64,000 bases of DNA from Cydia pomonella (lineage: Eukaryota > Arthropoda > Insecta > Lepidoptera > Tortricidae). The notes beneath the pieces were generated by a model. It made no database searches and was not told the DNA's origin. It saw only the letters and a program-made list of their open reading frames with translations. Numbering within the stretch: the stretch's first letter is position 1; the number at the start of each line of letters is the position of its first letter. Shown here piece after piece: positions 46,508 through 58,000 of this stretch. The position numbers were made by a program, and so were the translations under genes. Location of the stretch: the NCBI RefSeq assembly GCF_033807575.1, contig NC_084704.1, positions 10,191,056 through 10,255,055 on the forward strand, read 5' to 3'.

Positions 46508-49500
46508 CAGATTGGTCCCGTTTTTGTCAAAACTTAGTTTTGATGATGGGATCCATGAGGAATCGAGGGAACTCCTCAAATGTTAAAAGCATATATATAG
46601 TGATCTTAATATTTTCATCATCAAATCAAGCATTTTGTAGAAATGACATTTGATAAAGCGGAACTGCTGATGATGAACAGAATGGAACTCTTCAACGCCG
46701 TATAGTTCACGTTTGGCAATTTGTTCTCTTCGCATGTTTGTGAAGCAGTTAGGTTTTAAAGGCACATTTTTGTCAAGCTTGAGTTCTGATGATGGATTCC
46801 ATGAGGAATTGAGGGTACTTCTCAACTCTTTTAAGCAAACTTATAGCCATTTTTATTATTATTTCATGCATGTTGTGAAATAATTTATTTTAAATACAGT
46901 CGAATACCCTGTTGCGGGTTTTTACCAGTCGACCAGCAAATCTGAAATGTGTCAAGGTGTAGACATAATTAGGCGTAGGACGCTGTATTTTTAATTTCAT
47001 TGTATGAAATCCAAAATCAATAATAATCTTTCTTTCACCGGTCTCCCTCATTGAAGTCGGTTTTTTTTTTTCTTAAAAATTATAACATAACAAGGCATTA
47101 CTAGTAGCAACGTAGGTGTTTCAGAAGAACACATTATTGAGAACAAAAGATTGAGTGTCATTTCAATGTTGGCATTACCGTGAAGCAAGATTTTATTGTG
47201 TGATTAATACTGAATTTAGTTGTTTCCGCGGGTAGATAGACTTTATACGTTTTCCGTGATATTTAACGAAAACATATCTTAAAACTGAACCGGTTAGTTT
47301 TAAGAATAAAATGACTATATGGGATCCATTGCATTGAAGCAATACAAAAGTTAGAAATTACAGTCATTCCATTAGTGCTCTGTGAACAAAGTTTAAAAAA
47401 AAACAATGTTCACGTCCTAACGACAAGTGACTGACCTACCTGCCGCGGGTGTCGCACCTGGCCAACATGCCAATTTTTTACGGTCCGTAACGAACAAAAC
47501 GCAACTGTCACTGTCGCTCGAGCGATAGAGAGACACATTTCGTTGTCGTAGCGCAAGCGATTGTCACCTTCGCTAGGCACCCTGGTTTACTTGATCGACC
47601 CACTTTGCAACTTCATACGCTTACAACCAAAAACAGAAATTGTGGCATTCAGTCGTCCGTCGTGGACGGCGTGTGGTGAGCCATACAGGTGTCTTAGTAA
47701 AACCAAACAACTCTAAATTAGGTTCAATTAGGCTGACTTACCTTCGCGAAAATCGGTTGCAGATTAGCATTACTACGGACAGTGAATTTCGGTATTTCGA
47801 GAAGAACATCCTGGCGCCGTAAATTCTGGTAGTTTGCTAGCGTTTCACCGTCGAGCGACGTCAACACAGCTGATACGTCGGCGCCAGGAACTGGCAGCAA
47901 CATGACTAGGGAATATTCATTGTTCTGAAAGTACATTAATTATTATTTTATTATTTGCATTCAACAGTTTTACAAAGACCTCCGCGCTGTCCTTAAGCGC
48001 TTTGCCGGCTTTTTGGAAGGAATGTCTTAGGAAACCTGGTGTCCGCGAGATAACCTACTCCCAAAAATTTGCGCAAATACTACTAAGTATTACAAAGGCG
48101 ATTGAGCTCTCACCTTCCAACCCCGATGGGAAATTTGGCTCAGTCCAGTTTCATCGAGCTACTTGTACAGTCTTTAGATTTAATTTGTGATCCATTTGGT
48201 ACCTTGTCACAGTGACAAACAACATGAAAGTCACCAGAGACCTCATACTATTGTCACTGAGACAATAAGGTACGAAATGGGTCACAAATTAAATCTAAAG
48301 AATGTACATATCAAATATATTTTTTCTATTTTCAGATTTAAGAAGTCCAAAGATTTGTCGATGTACAAAGAACTTACACAAATTTAAGTGACTTATTAAG
48401 ACTTCTTTTTAACATCAGTAACTTAGCAAGCAATCTCAAAGAATGTCCTTACCTCAAAAGGTAAAACGATAACAAGGGCTTTATTAGCCTTGTCTACACC
48501 TGCCCTGAAGCCACTCCGCAGCGTCATGAATGGAACAGATTTTTTGCTACCATTGCTTAGATTGAAGTCCTGCAGTGACGTTTCTGACGGTTTGAACATG
48601 GTCTCCCATATACCCTTGAAGTATATCGCATTGGCAAGCACGAGTTGAGTATTGACACCGATGGAATCTGAAACATTGAAAGATTATAAATTGAAAGAGA
48701 CGTCATATACGTAGGAAAAAGTGACCAGTGACCGAAGGCTCCAATGCCCGGGGCTGGGATCGAACCAGACGTTTGCATTTACAGCAGATGCCATAAACAC
48801 TAGACCACCTGAATCACGGTGGCACTAAGTCGACATTTAAGGATTAAAAAGTTTATGAGGCAATATGTGATGAAAAATAAGCAATAAGCGGCCGAGTAGA
48901 TATAACGTCCGACTTTCAATCCGGAGGTCGCGGGTTCAAATCCTGGCTCGTACTAATGAGTTTTTCGGAACTTATGTACGAAATATCATTTGATATTTAC
49001 CACTAGCTTTTCGGTGAAGGAAAACATCGTGAGGAAACCTGCATGCATCTGCGAAGAAATTCAAAGGTGTATGTGAAGTCCCCAATCCGCATTGGGCTAG
49101 CGTGGGGACTATAGCCCGAGCCCTCTCGCGCATGAGAGGAGGCCTGTGCCCAGCAGTGGCACGTATATAGGCTGAATTATTATTAATTATTATGTGATGA
49201 AAAATATTGAGTTGCCAACTTTATCCCGAAGGGAAACATACCTCCCAATCAACCCTAAAAAGCAAAATGAGGCTATCTACTTTCCAGGCATAAATGGACG
49301 GTTTAAAGGTACAGAAGGTGGCTATGATTGCGGCGGATGTTCGGTAAATAGAAAAATAATCACAAAAGTACAAGAACAACATTTAAATCAAACTTAGTGA
49401 TATAGGTTAACAAATTATACACCTTCCTTAAGAATCACTCTATTGATAGGTCATTGAGTTTGTTACGAACATCATACATACATAGATACAAACAGCGGCG

Positions 49501-52500
49501 GGAGACTTTGTTTTATAAGGTGTAGTTTTACACTTAATTGCACAAAATACAAAAAAAATACAAATGGTGGATTTAATGCCTAAAGGGACTTATGTTCCTA
49601 TTTTATTTCTAAATTATAACACTTCCGTTTGCACTTTAGTATACATTTTTCAAAACGGAATTTGCATTAAATATTTCTAAATAAAATATTAATAAATATA
49701 ATTCCACATTTCGTATGCTTATCGTAGTTTGTCTAATTACGTAGCATGTAGATAAATATATTTTCAACTTATTATTGTAGCTGTAATTAAACTAGCAGTT
49801 TATGGAACAGCTACATAATGAAAGGCATTAAAATACGAGTGTGGGTTTATGACACGAATGAAATGAGTTTCATAAAAGGATCACACGAGTAGTTTAATGC
49901 CTAATTCAGTACAATTACATACACTGCTTTATCTATATCAATATCATACTCGTAAGCTTCAACAAAACAAAGCAAATTAATGCTTACAATCTAATTAATT
50001 GTTATATAGGCCGTTAGCTTACCGTTTCTAAATATATTATAGGGAAGTTATGATATGGATGTAGATAAAAGGATTTATTTGACTGTTTATAGTATTGTTA
50101 GGGTACCGTTCCAATAATTAGTCATGAGCCCATGAGACAAAGAGTATACGAGTGTTGTTTTCATGCTAACGTTACTAATGAAAGCAAGCCGCCAAAACCA
50201 AACCGCATAATATTTCATACCTGGTGATACCAGCCTGTCGATCTGGTCATTAGTCTTACTAGCAATCCAAGAATTTATCTTCTGGGCAGCAGCATTTGGG
50301 TTATCAAAGCTGATTCTTGATACTTCGCTGCCAAAGTTTTGAATGGCAATATTCTTGAAATCACGACTAAGTTCGAATGAATCTGCTGCGAAAATACTGC
50401 TCGCCGATCGCAATATGTTTCGTTCGGTACTTCGCTTCTGTAAAAGTAAAATTAGTGTTTGAAACAACACCATACGGCACCATACTTGTAAGGAAGAGGT
50501 AAACAATAGGCGGCCTTAACGCTAATGAGCGATCACTTCTAGTTAACCTTAAGGTACTGGAGTAAAGAAAATGTTAAATTAAAAACAAAATTGGAAACAA
50601 AACACCCCGTAGTAAAAACGCTACATCAATAAGAACTAATTCCTTAACTAAAAAAACCGGCCAAGAGCATATCGGGCCACGCTCAGTGTAGGGTTCCGTA
50701 GTTACTCTTCCGTCACAATAAGCTAAACTGGAGCTTAAAGTATAGTAAATTGTTAACCAAGGGATGAAACGGTACCTTTCACGCGAGTTAAACAAATAGG
50801 CGAATTTGCATAATCAGTACCTAATTAAAGTCTTTTTACTATGAAGGGGAAACTTTTTGCGATAACTCAAAAACAGCTAAACTGATCATGTCCGCTATAG
50901 TTCTCATTTAATGTCTTTCTTAAGTTCTACTTCCACGATTTTTTTCATATTATTGGGACCTGTGGTTCAAAAGTTAGAGGGGGGGGGACACATTTTTTTT
51001 TTCCGGAGCGATTATCTCCGAATATATTCACTTTATCAAAAAATGTTTGTTGAAGACCCCTATTAGTTTTGAAAGACCTTTCCAACGATATGCCACACTG
51101 TAGGGTTAAAGCAAAAAAAAATCACCCCCACTTTACGTGTAGGGGAGGTACACTCAAAAAAAAAATTTTAGATTTTATTGTACGACTTTGTCGGCTTTAT
51201 TGATTTATATATCCATGCCGAATTTCAGCTTTCTAGCACTAACGACCACGGAGTAAAGCCTCAGACAGACAGACAGACGGACATGGCGAAACTATACCCT
51301 CAAAAAGTAATATAAAAGTTTACGCCTACTTAGACATGTTTTTTTTTAATTATACAAGGTGTAACAAAAGTAGTCTGGATCCGTTTAAGGGCTTTTTCGG
51401 TATCAGAAAAAAAATTTGACGCGAAAAATTGTTGGCCTTTGTTCAAACCCTCCATGTTGGCCGACTTGGACGAATAGGACTTTTCGCGTCAAATTTTTTT
51501 AACTATACCGAATATGCCCTTTGTCAGTTTGTTGTTACAGCCTGTAACTATCTGTATTTTACTTTTGTCGTATTCGAAATGAAAATAAATCATCCCTTGG
51601 TTAATAAACTACTAATTCCTTACCCGCAACTCGGTATTCATAAGTCGAAATGCTTCTGCTGACTTCTCTGGCGACAATCTCAATGCATTCGAGACCTGTT
51701 CTTGAGTCACGCCCGTTGCGCCAGCTTGCAGGAGCGCCAGCATATTCACCACAGACGTTGGGGAAACCACAACGTTTGAATGATTTTCTCTTGCACTCTG
51801 AAACAGTGAAATCGAGATATAAACATAATTATCTTTATAAAAAGGCGCTTGATCCCTTTATTACACAATTATTTGTGATTTCTCCAATATGTGTTTTTGT
51901 TACGTTCGTTGCTAAAAATTTAATTTTTTAATTGAATTTTTAACTCTCATGCATTATATGAGTATCCGTTGGTTTAACGTTTTTTTTATTGATATTAATG
52001 ACTACAACTAGTCATTATGGTTGTATCAAACGTCTTAATTATAAATTCATTAACATTGAGTCATGCAATTATTCTCAGGAAAAAATCCAACAAAGCTTAC
52101 CTTCATCATGAAAATACCAACATGTGAGATAACCGCAGACGCAAGTTTTATATCATTGGTCATATTCAACAGCTGGGAACTCTGAGGCACAGGAACGACG
52201 TTGGCTCGAGTTGTATAGCTGTTGTCAATACCACCGATATTTGATTGCTTTAAATTTTGCTTGGAATAATAATCTTGACTTGATTGCAAAGGCGGTGCAA
52301 GTTCTATGCTTTGTTGAAACTGGTAGTTTGAATTTTGGTCCAAATTCGGATTAAATTGATTTTGGTTTTGACTCTGTGTATTATCGTTTTGATTAATTGT
52401 TTGATACTGATTCTGTAAGTTACCATTTTGAATTACTGCTTTATTTACGATCTTAAATCTTTCATCCTGTTTGTTACCATTTCTTGTGTTTCGTTGTCCT

Positions 52501-53008
52501 TGGTGATCAGCTCGCAAGTGACTGTCATTAAGGGACTGCGTCTGCGCCTGTTGTAAGCTGGCTTTTGCGTTGTCACTACTCAGATTCACGTTATTTCTAT
52601 TATAATTCCTGGGCAAGTTATCTTCGAAAAATAACTGTTCAGATCCAGGTTCATATCTATTAGAAGTCCGTGTCGGCTTCAGACTTTGGGAATCTATTCT
52701 TAAAGTCAGGCAGACTATTGTCAATAAAACTGAAATAATACAAGTTATAGAAATTGTATATCGGGTATATGAATAAACGCATATTAGAAGAATTCCGTTA
52801 GGTACGCTATTTCGTGTAAAAAGTATATTTCTGCACTTTAAATTGATGACCGTGTCGTGAAATGCACCAATGCATTATTGGTCTTGTGTACGCACCCTAC
52901 CCTACGATCTACTCACAGAGGTAAACAAACGTCGACCTACACCTTACAGTATACTTAAACATAACCTAAACTAGTTTTTAGTAGTTTTTACTTACTCTGA
53001 AACCTCAT
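45268..53008 (-). CDS. Serpin with Gln/Asn-rich N-terminal extension
   Basis: Secreted serine-protease-inhibitor family protein, 570 aa. Coding exons in transcript order: 53008-52996, 52729-52101, 51797-51624, 50437-50221, 48667-48453, 47924-47742 and 45549-45268; all junctions GT/AG and phase-consistent (1713 nt). The first exon encodes only MRFQ plus one base, and splicing yields the signal peptide MRFQILLTIVCLTLR. Residues about 55-160 are rich in Gln and Asn. The serpin core starts near residue 195: SPTSVVNMLALLQAGATGVT (exon 3), NAIYFKGIWE (exon 5), LVMLLPVPG (exon 6). In exon 7 the hinge ERGATAAAST (residues 516-525) is of the inhibitory type. Counting from P17 (Glu516) gives P1-P1' Leu532-Ser533, suggesting a chymotrypsin- or elastase-like target. 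FRADRPF follows. A role in immune or other proteolytic cascades is family inference. Confidence 0.93.
46134..46236. mobile_element. Short palindromic MITE, relative of 25049-25186
   Basis: The arms are 'aggtattaaatatcgacaca' and 'tgtgccaat'-like sequence against 'gtccgtgtcgatatttacct', around 'cgtgtatacatagttttggc'. It lies in the last intron of the serpin gene. Confidence 0.65.
46461..46503. repeat. (AT)n microsatellite
   Basis: About 20 uninterrupted TA/AT units. It produces the artificial Tyr-Ile open frames on the plus strand, which are not genes. Confidence 0.95.
48712..48832 (-). mobile_element. tRNA-derived repeat (different head)
   Basis: On the minus strand it reads 'ggtggtctagtgtttatgg' (A-box-like) and 'ctggttcgatcccagcccc' (B-box-like). 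It is a SINE head of a family separate from family S. It lies in the serpin intron next to exon 5. Confidence 0.6.
48885..49190 (+). mobile_element. tRNA-derived SINE, second tail type
   Basis: The head is 'gcggccgagtagatataacg' with B box 'gcgggttcaaatcctgg', and the body 'gtactaatgagtttttcgg' and 'ggtgaaggaaaacatcgtga' matches family S. The tail 'tgcatctgcgaagaaattc', 'gggctagcgtggggactata' and 'gaggaggcctgtgcccagc' differs from family S and matches 41345-41665. It lies in intron 4 of the serpin gene. Confidence 0.8.
50648..51306 (+). repeat. Interspersed repeat family 2, near complete
   Basis: It begins 'aaaccggccaagagcatatc' and 'cacgctcagtgtagggttcc', then 'gcgataactcaaaaacagc', 'ttatctccgaatatattcac' and 'gacctttccaacgatatgcc', and ends at 'gacagacagacggacatggc'. 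A very similar copy is at 62657-63376. It lies in intron 3 of the serpin gene. Confidence 0.8.
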
Positions 53009-53056
53009 GTTGTTTTACACTGTTTTCCTTATGGTTTCACAGTCTTACTAAACAGG

Positions 53057-53064
53057 TATTTATA
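53057..53064 (-). promoter_or_regulatory. Possible TATA box of the serpin gene
   Basis: TATAAATA on the minus strand, 49-56 bp upstream of the serpin start codon at 53008. Position and sequence fit a TATA-driven insect gene with a short 5' UTR, but the region is AT-rich and no clear initiator was found at the expected distance. Confidence 0.3.
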
Positions 53065-54982
53065 TGTTATTTATTACCAATAATTACATTGAGTTTTAAT
53101 TTGGTGGAATATTTTGTTGGCTTTGTCACTGTGCGCTACATGACCAGTCTCTATGAGATCTCGGGATGGACTATAAACAAGACAATTAATTCTGACGAGT
53201 GCGTCATAGTGGTGTAGTTTTTAAAATGGAATTTACTGTAATGTCTGCAAGGTGCTTGTTTCTATGACACAGTAATGCTAATATCGCATTATCAACTTAG
53301 CTTCCACTACCAATCAGGTTTCCTTTATGGATTTTCCTCTTAGCCGGTTTTTTGTTTCCTTGTTGTTGCATCCAATTATTTATTATTTTTCGAAATACCA
53401 AAAGTCAGTAGGGATTCGAAGTAAAACCGTTTCTCGAGAATAACATCTATAAACTTATTTCTGTATTCTGTATTTTTCGCTGGAGTAAATATGTTTTTTT
53501 TACGAGCGCAATAGGTCAATTATGTATAGTATTTTAGAAATACGGTACATGATGTATATATAGGCTATGGTAACCGCTTACCGTACTTAATAAGGCGGGT
53601 TATATGCTATTTTCCCATTGTCGTGGTATCTTACCAATATTATAAATGTGAAAGTTTGTATAAGTTTATTCCTCCTTCACGCCTTGGCCAGGCGTGATCC
53701 TCAAATATTTCAAAAGTAAAGATAAGCCCGTTTATATAATTCTGACTGAACACTCGTTTGTTGTGCCTGGGTGGAATGCCACAATGCGATTAATTGATGA
53801 GTTTGCATCACGCGCGCTATCGGTCGCCACTAGTTGCGTTGGACTGCACGCGTGGCTCGCATTCGTGCACAGCGGTGTCACTGGCACCATTCTTGGTGCC
53901 CGTAAGGCCCGGCCCGTCTTTACGAAGTAATATATTTAAGTCAATGGTGGGCCTTCACTTTTATTCCGGAATTCATCCCCCAAGGGTATGCAATGGGGGT
54001 TTCATTTTAGTAAGAGAATATTAAGGAGGAGGGGATGGGATCGACGGGGTCAGTGTACCGACTTTTACTCGGATGAAATCTACGGAGTCGCATTCGCACA
54101 CTAGAGATAGGTACCGTTTTGGCTGTATTGTCAGATTGTCTATGTGTTTGGATAAATACCTATTAATTACCCAGTTAATAAAAGTATACGTTGTCTCCTT
54201 AAAGTATTTAATCTCATTAAAATTTTTAAACATACTAGTATTTATTTAAAAAAAATGATTTTATTAATTCACCTTACCCTTTACATATGTTCCTAATTGC
54301 AGATTAAAAAGATTTAACTTAGATTGATCAATGACAATACTTCTGGTGTTCTGTTGTAAAAAGGTCAACTATTAACATGATAAGTAAAAAACTTGAAACA
54401 CCTAAATTAAATTGGGGTTATAGTTGATAAGTCAGATTAAGCGAGTACATATAATTAATATTATTTACAGATAAGCACATTATTTATAATTCGGTGAAAC
54501 AAACAATGTCTTTCTTGCTCGCCAAGTGTCTTCGCTCTGTAATAAAATTGTATTTAAATTCATAAGCATAACAATAACTAGTGACGTCATATAATTTAAT
54601 TATTTCTTAAATTTATAATTTCATAAGTCATTAATTAGATGCTAATCAATCAAAGTCAAATTGTACATACTTATACTTAATTACGTCACATTTAAACACC
54701 TTATAATAAACATACAATTAAACTAATAATACTACGTGACTGTGCGATACAAACGAGTTTAAGATTTTAAAATGATATTTCTTTAAGTACACAAACTAAA
54801 AAAACAAGCCCCACCTGCATATTTTAAAACTTAACCAAACAAGAAATTTACATTATAACATATTTTTACAAAAAGAAAAATGCAATCCCTCTTTTCCAAC
54901 ACAATCTTCTCTCAATGAGGGCTACCGTTTTTGTGCTCACCAGTTGGCGCCACTGTAGATGTGCTGTTTTATGTACGTATTA

Positions 54983-54988
54983 ATTTAT
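54983..54988 (-). terminator. Possible polyadenylation signal of the cyclin gene
   Basis: AATAAA on the minus strand about 95 nt beyond the TGA at 55083-55081. It is a canonical hexamer at a usual distance in AT-rich sequence. Confidence 0.4.
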
Positions 54989-55080
54989 TACTAATAGAAG
55001 TATACTTTCATTGAGCATAATTTACTGTCCTAAATAATTATGGTTCAGGTGCAGTTTGTTTTCTTCCTACATATTTCAGT

Positions 55081-58000
55081 TCAAAATATGGCAGCGGTAA
55101 TCCTAGTGTCCATGACCGCGAGCTCGTTGGCCGCATCCACGAGGGTTTGCGCGATGTACTTCGGCGGCATCCCGTACTGCTCGAGTATAAACTTGTAGCT
55201 GTAGTTCTTCGCAGCCACCACGCGCACCGCGTTGCGAAGAATGGCGCACGTGTGCGATATATTTCCGGCCTTTTTTTCAACAGCTACGAATCTAAAATAA
55301 AAAGAAGAATAAAACTATAAGGCTGATAGTTAAGACCTATTCCTTCCTATACATGTAAATTAAATACCTAGCTTCAGTTTAATGTTCTATCTAAGTACCC
55401 ACAACACAAGTCTTATTGCGCTGTCTGTGGGACTTATTCAATTTGTGTAATAATATCGTATTAAATAAATGAATACATATTATAGGGACATACACAAATT
55501 GACTGAGTCCCACGGTAAGCCAACAAGTCTTGTGTTGTGGGTACTCAGACAACGATATATATAATATACAAATACTTAAGAAGATACGGGAGCTGAGATT
55601 TAAATATTTTAGGTGAATATATCCGTCTCGCTAACGGAAGCGGCTTCTAAAACTAGTGCGATAAGGACAACGCCAGGTTAGGCGAAAGATCCTGCGTAAA
55701 AATCTCAAAACCCGATGTTTCGTATTCGACTGTTTCCTCCTCCAAAACTTAACCAAATGTAACGAAAATTTTGAGATCTAAATGGTAATGAAATTATCTG
55801 TGTCGAACTGTTTTGTTTTTTAGGCTAATTGATGTCAGTTTTGAATACTATGCTTCTCTTGGGGCCAAGTAAATAGGGCCGTTTTTGCGAATATTTGAAG
55901 TGAACTAGCTCCATAAGAAACAAAAAAAGCAAAACAGTCAAAGATATAAATAATAATAATCAGTGTTGAAAAAAACATTGCTCTAGCTTTAAAAACCACG
56001 GAGGAAACAGTCGAGTACGTTTGTATGGAATAATGACCACTCCTGTTGCCTCTTAAATAGTTATATAGAAAACATTCATGACTCAGGAACAAATATCTGT
56101 GCCCTTACCAGGATTCGAACCCAGGACCATCGGCTTCATAGGCAGGGTTCACTACCCACTAGGCCAGACCGGTTGTCAATATACTCGTATTTATTTACTT
56201 ATTTATATTTAGACCTATAAATATTCACTTTTTGAATATTTATTTTCTGTTCTACCTGCCTTTAAGGTTAGCATGATAAAAAAATATTACTTGGGGCATT
56301 CCAGAAAAGTGTCGGGTATGTGACATATTTTTTTACTTATGATTAAGCTAAGATTATTATATTAAGATTTGATAATATAGCTTTAAATTCATCGCCATTT
56401 CATATAGATTTTCGCATGTTATTAGGGCTATACACAAAACTGTGTTCGCGTCTTTCCGCCTCGTTCCAGTAGATATACCCAAAAGTTAAAGATTATAAAG
56501 GTTCATTTTCTTATGTAACTCTTATCCACATGAAAAGTTAGTGCTTTTATGTGGATAAGCATGATAAAATCATTAACTACATGCCCACAAGCTGGTAACT
56601 ATTGCCCACAGGAGAGAAAACTTGTGTGTTCGTCCGAACTATACAGTTTTCTCTCCTCTGGGCAATAGTTAACAGCTTGTGGGTATGCAGGTAATGATTT
56701 TATCAATTTTATCATATATACTTATCAAACAAAAAGGGTACCCTTTCATGTAAATAAGGGTTATGGTTATTTAACTTTATAGACCTTAACTTTAGGGAAT
56801 GTCTATAGGAAAGATGTGAACACAGTTTTGTGTTTGACCCATTAAGGTAGCTGCCATTACGCGTCATGTCCCCGACAGAGTAGAACTTTCTGGGGAATGC
56901 CCCAGTTCCCACTTACGCCGGACACCTCTGCAATCGCGGCATCAGCTCCTTTTTCTTCAACAACAACAAAGCATTCCTTATAGACGCCGCGGCGACTACG
57001 GACGGGTACTCGGGACAGAGGCTCTTGTAAACCATCATCCCGCAGAGGCAGAGGAACGTAGAGGCTACTTCGATCTCGCCAGGCCGTTCTTTGTTGCACC
57101 ACCAAGCGAAGTAACAGAGGTAGTCTTGAGGCACTACTGGTTGACGCGGGAATTTCTACAGTAATGATTTCATGTAGTGTTTAAAGAATAAATAACAATA
57201 CAAACTGATTAAATTCAAGTAAGTTATGTTGGGGGGATAAACATTTTTTTTTCTAGCATATACGTCTGCGAGCAATACTACAAATATTTATATTCACCGC
57301 TTCCGGCAATACTCGACCTTGCGACCATTCGGAACACCGGTCCGATCGCTCGTAACCAATTGATTTAATTCCCACTAGTTACCACCAAGTTGTTACCAGA
57401 GGTAACTACTGGGAATATTTTCCCACCTTATACCAGTGGTTACTACTGAGATTTTTTCCCCCAGTAGTTACCACTAGTAAAAGGTGGGAATTTTTCCAGT
57501 AGTTACCATCAACATTTTGTTTATGTTCAAAACTAAATAAGGTAAGTAAATAAATAATACAAAATAATGAAATTTGATCAAAATTAGTCTGTTTTGGACG
57601 ATTAATAAGATAAATTTCATCCAAACGTTAATTTATCCTTAAGACGAAAATGGAGGACCCGCGCGAAATCACCTTTTCACACAAACGTAGTCCTCATTTT
57701 CCTCTCTGAATATTTACATTATTGAAAATAGCTATGCCTCTACGTTTGATTTTTCGAATTTTTAATTATTATAGGACTTCGAAGCATTTAATTTTTTTGT
57801 ATGAAATCTGTTTTTCGCTCCTATTCTGCTCCTATATTATAATAATACAAAAATCCAAAAAAGTAAAACGTAGCGACATAGCTATGTTTAATATATATCA
57901 AATGATGTAAAAATATTTTCTAAAATGTCAATATCCGGAGAGGAAAATGGGGACTACGTTTGTATTTGTATGGAGAATAGGCCGTCCTCTTTCCTCTTAA

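Larger units (their letters stand above)
53009..55080. other. Intergenic between serpin and cyclin genes
   Basis: A minus-strand TATAAATA (53064-53057), about 50 bp upstream of the serpin ATG, could be its core promoter. About 53560-53935 carries LINE-like tail sequence and a frame with VPGWN, a motif found in some lepidopteran LINE ORFs, but the match is short. A minus-strand AATAAA at 54988-54983, about 95 nt after the cyclin stop, is a plausible polyadenylation signal. Nothing else was recognised. Confidence 0.4.

Noticed and set aside
48557..48778. Minus-strand frame overlapping serpin exon 5
   Set aside because: It is a different frame of the serpin exon fused to SINE sequence; the serpin frame has the NAIYFKGIW motif.
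53694..53930. Plus-strand frame with VPGWN as a gene or LINE ORF
   Set aside because: Only a five-residue motif and vague similarity support it; no neighbouring LINE domains were found.
56857..57134. Alternative minus-strand frame over cyclin exon 4
   Set aside because: Its sequence has no domain, whereas the other frame continues the cyclin fold and splices in phase.
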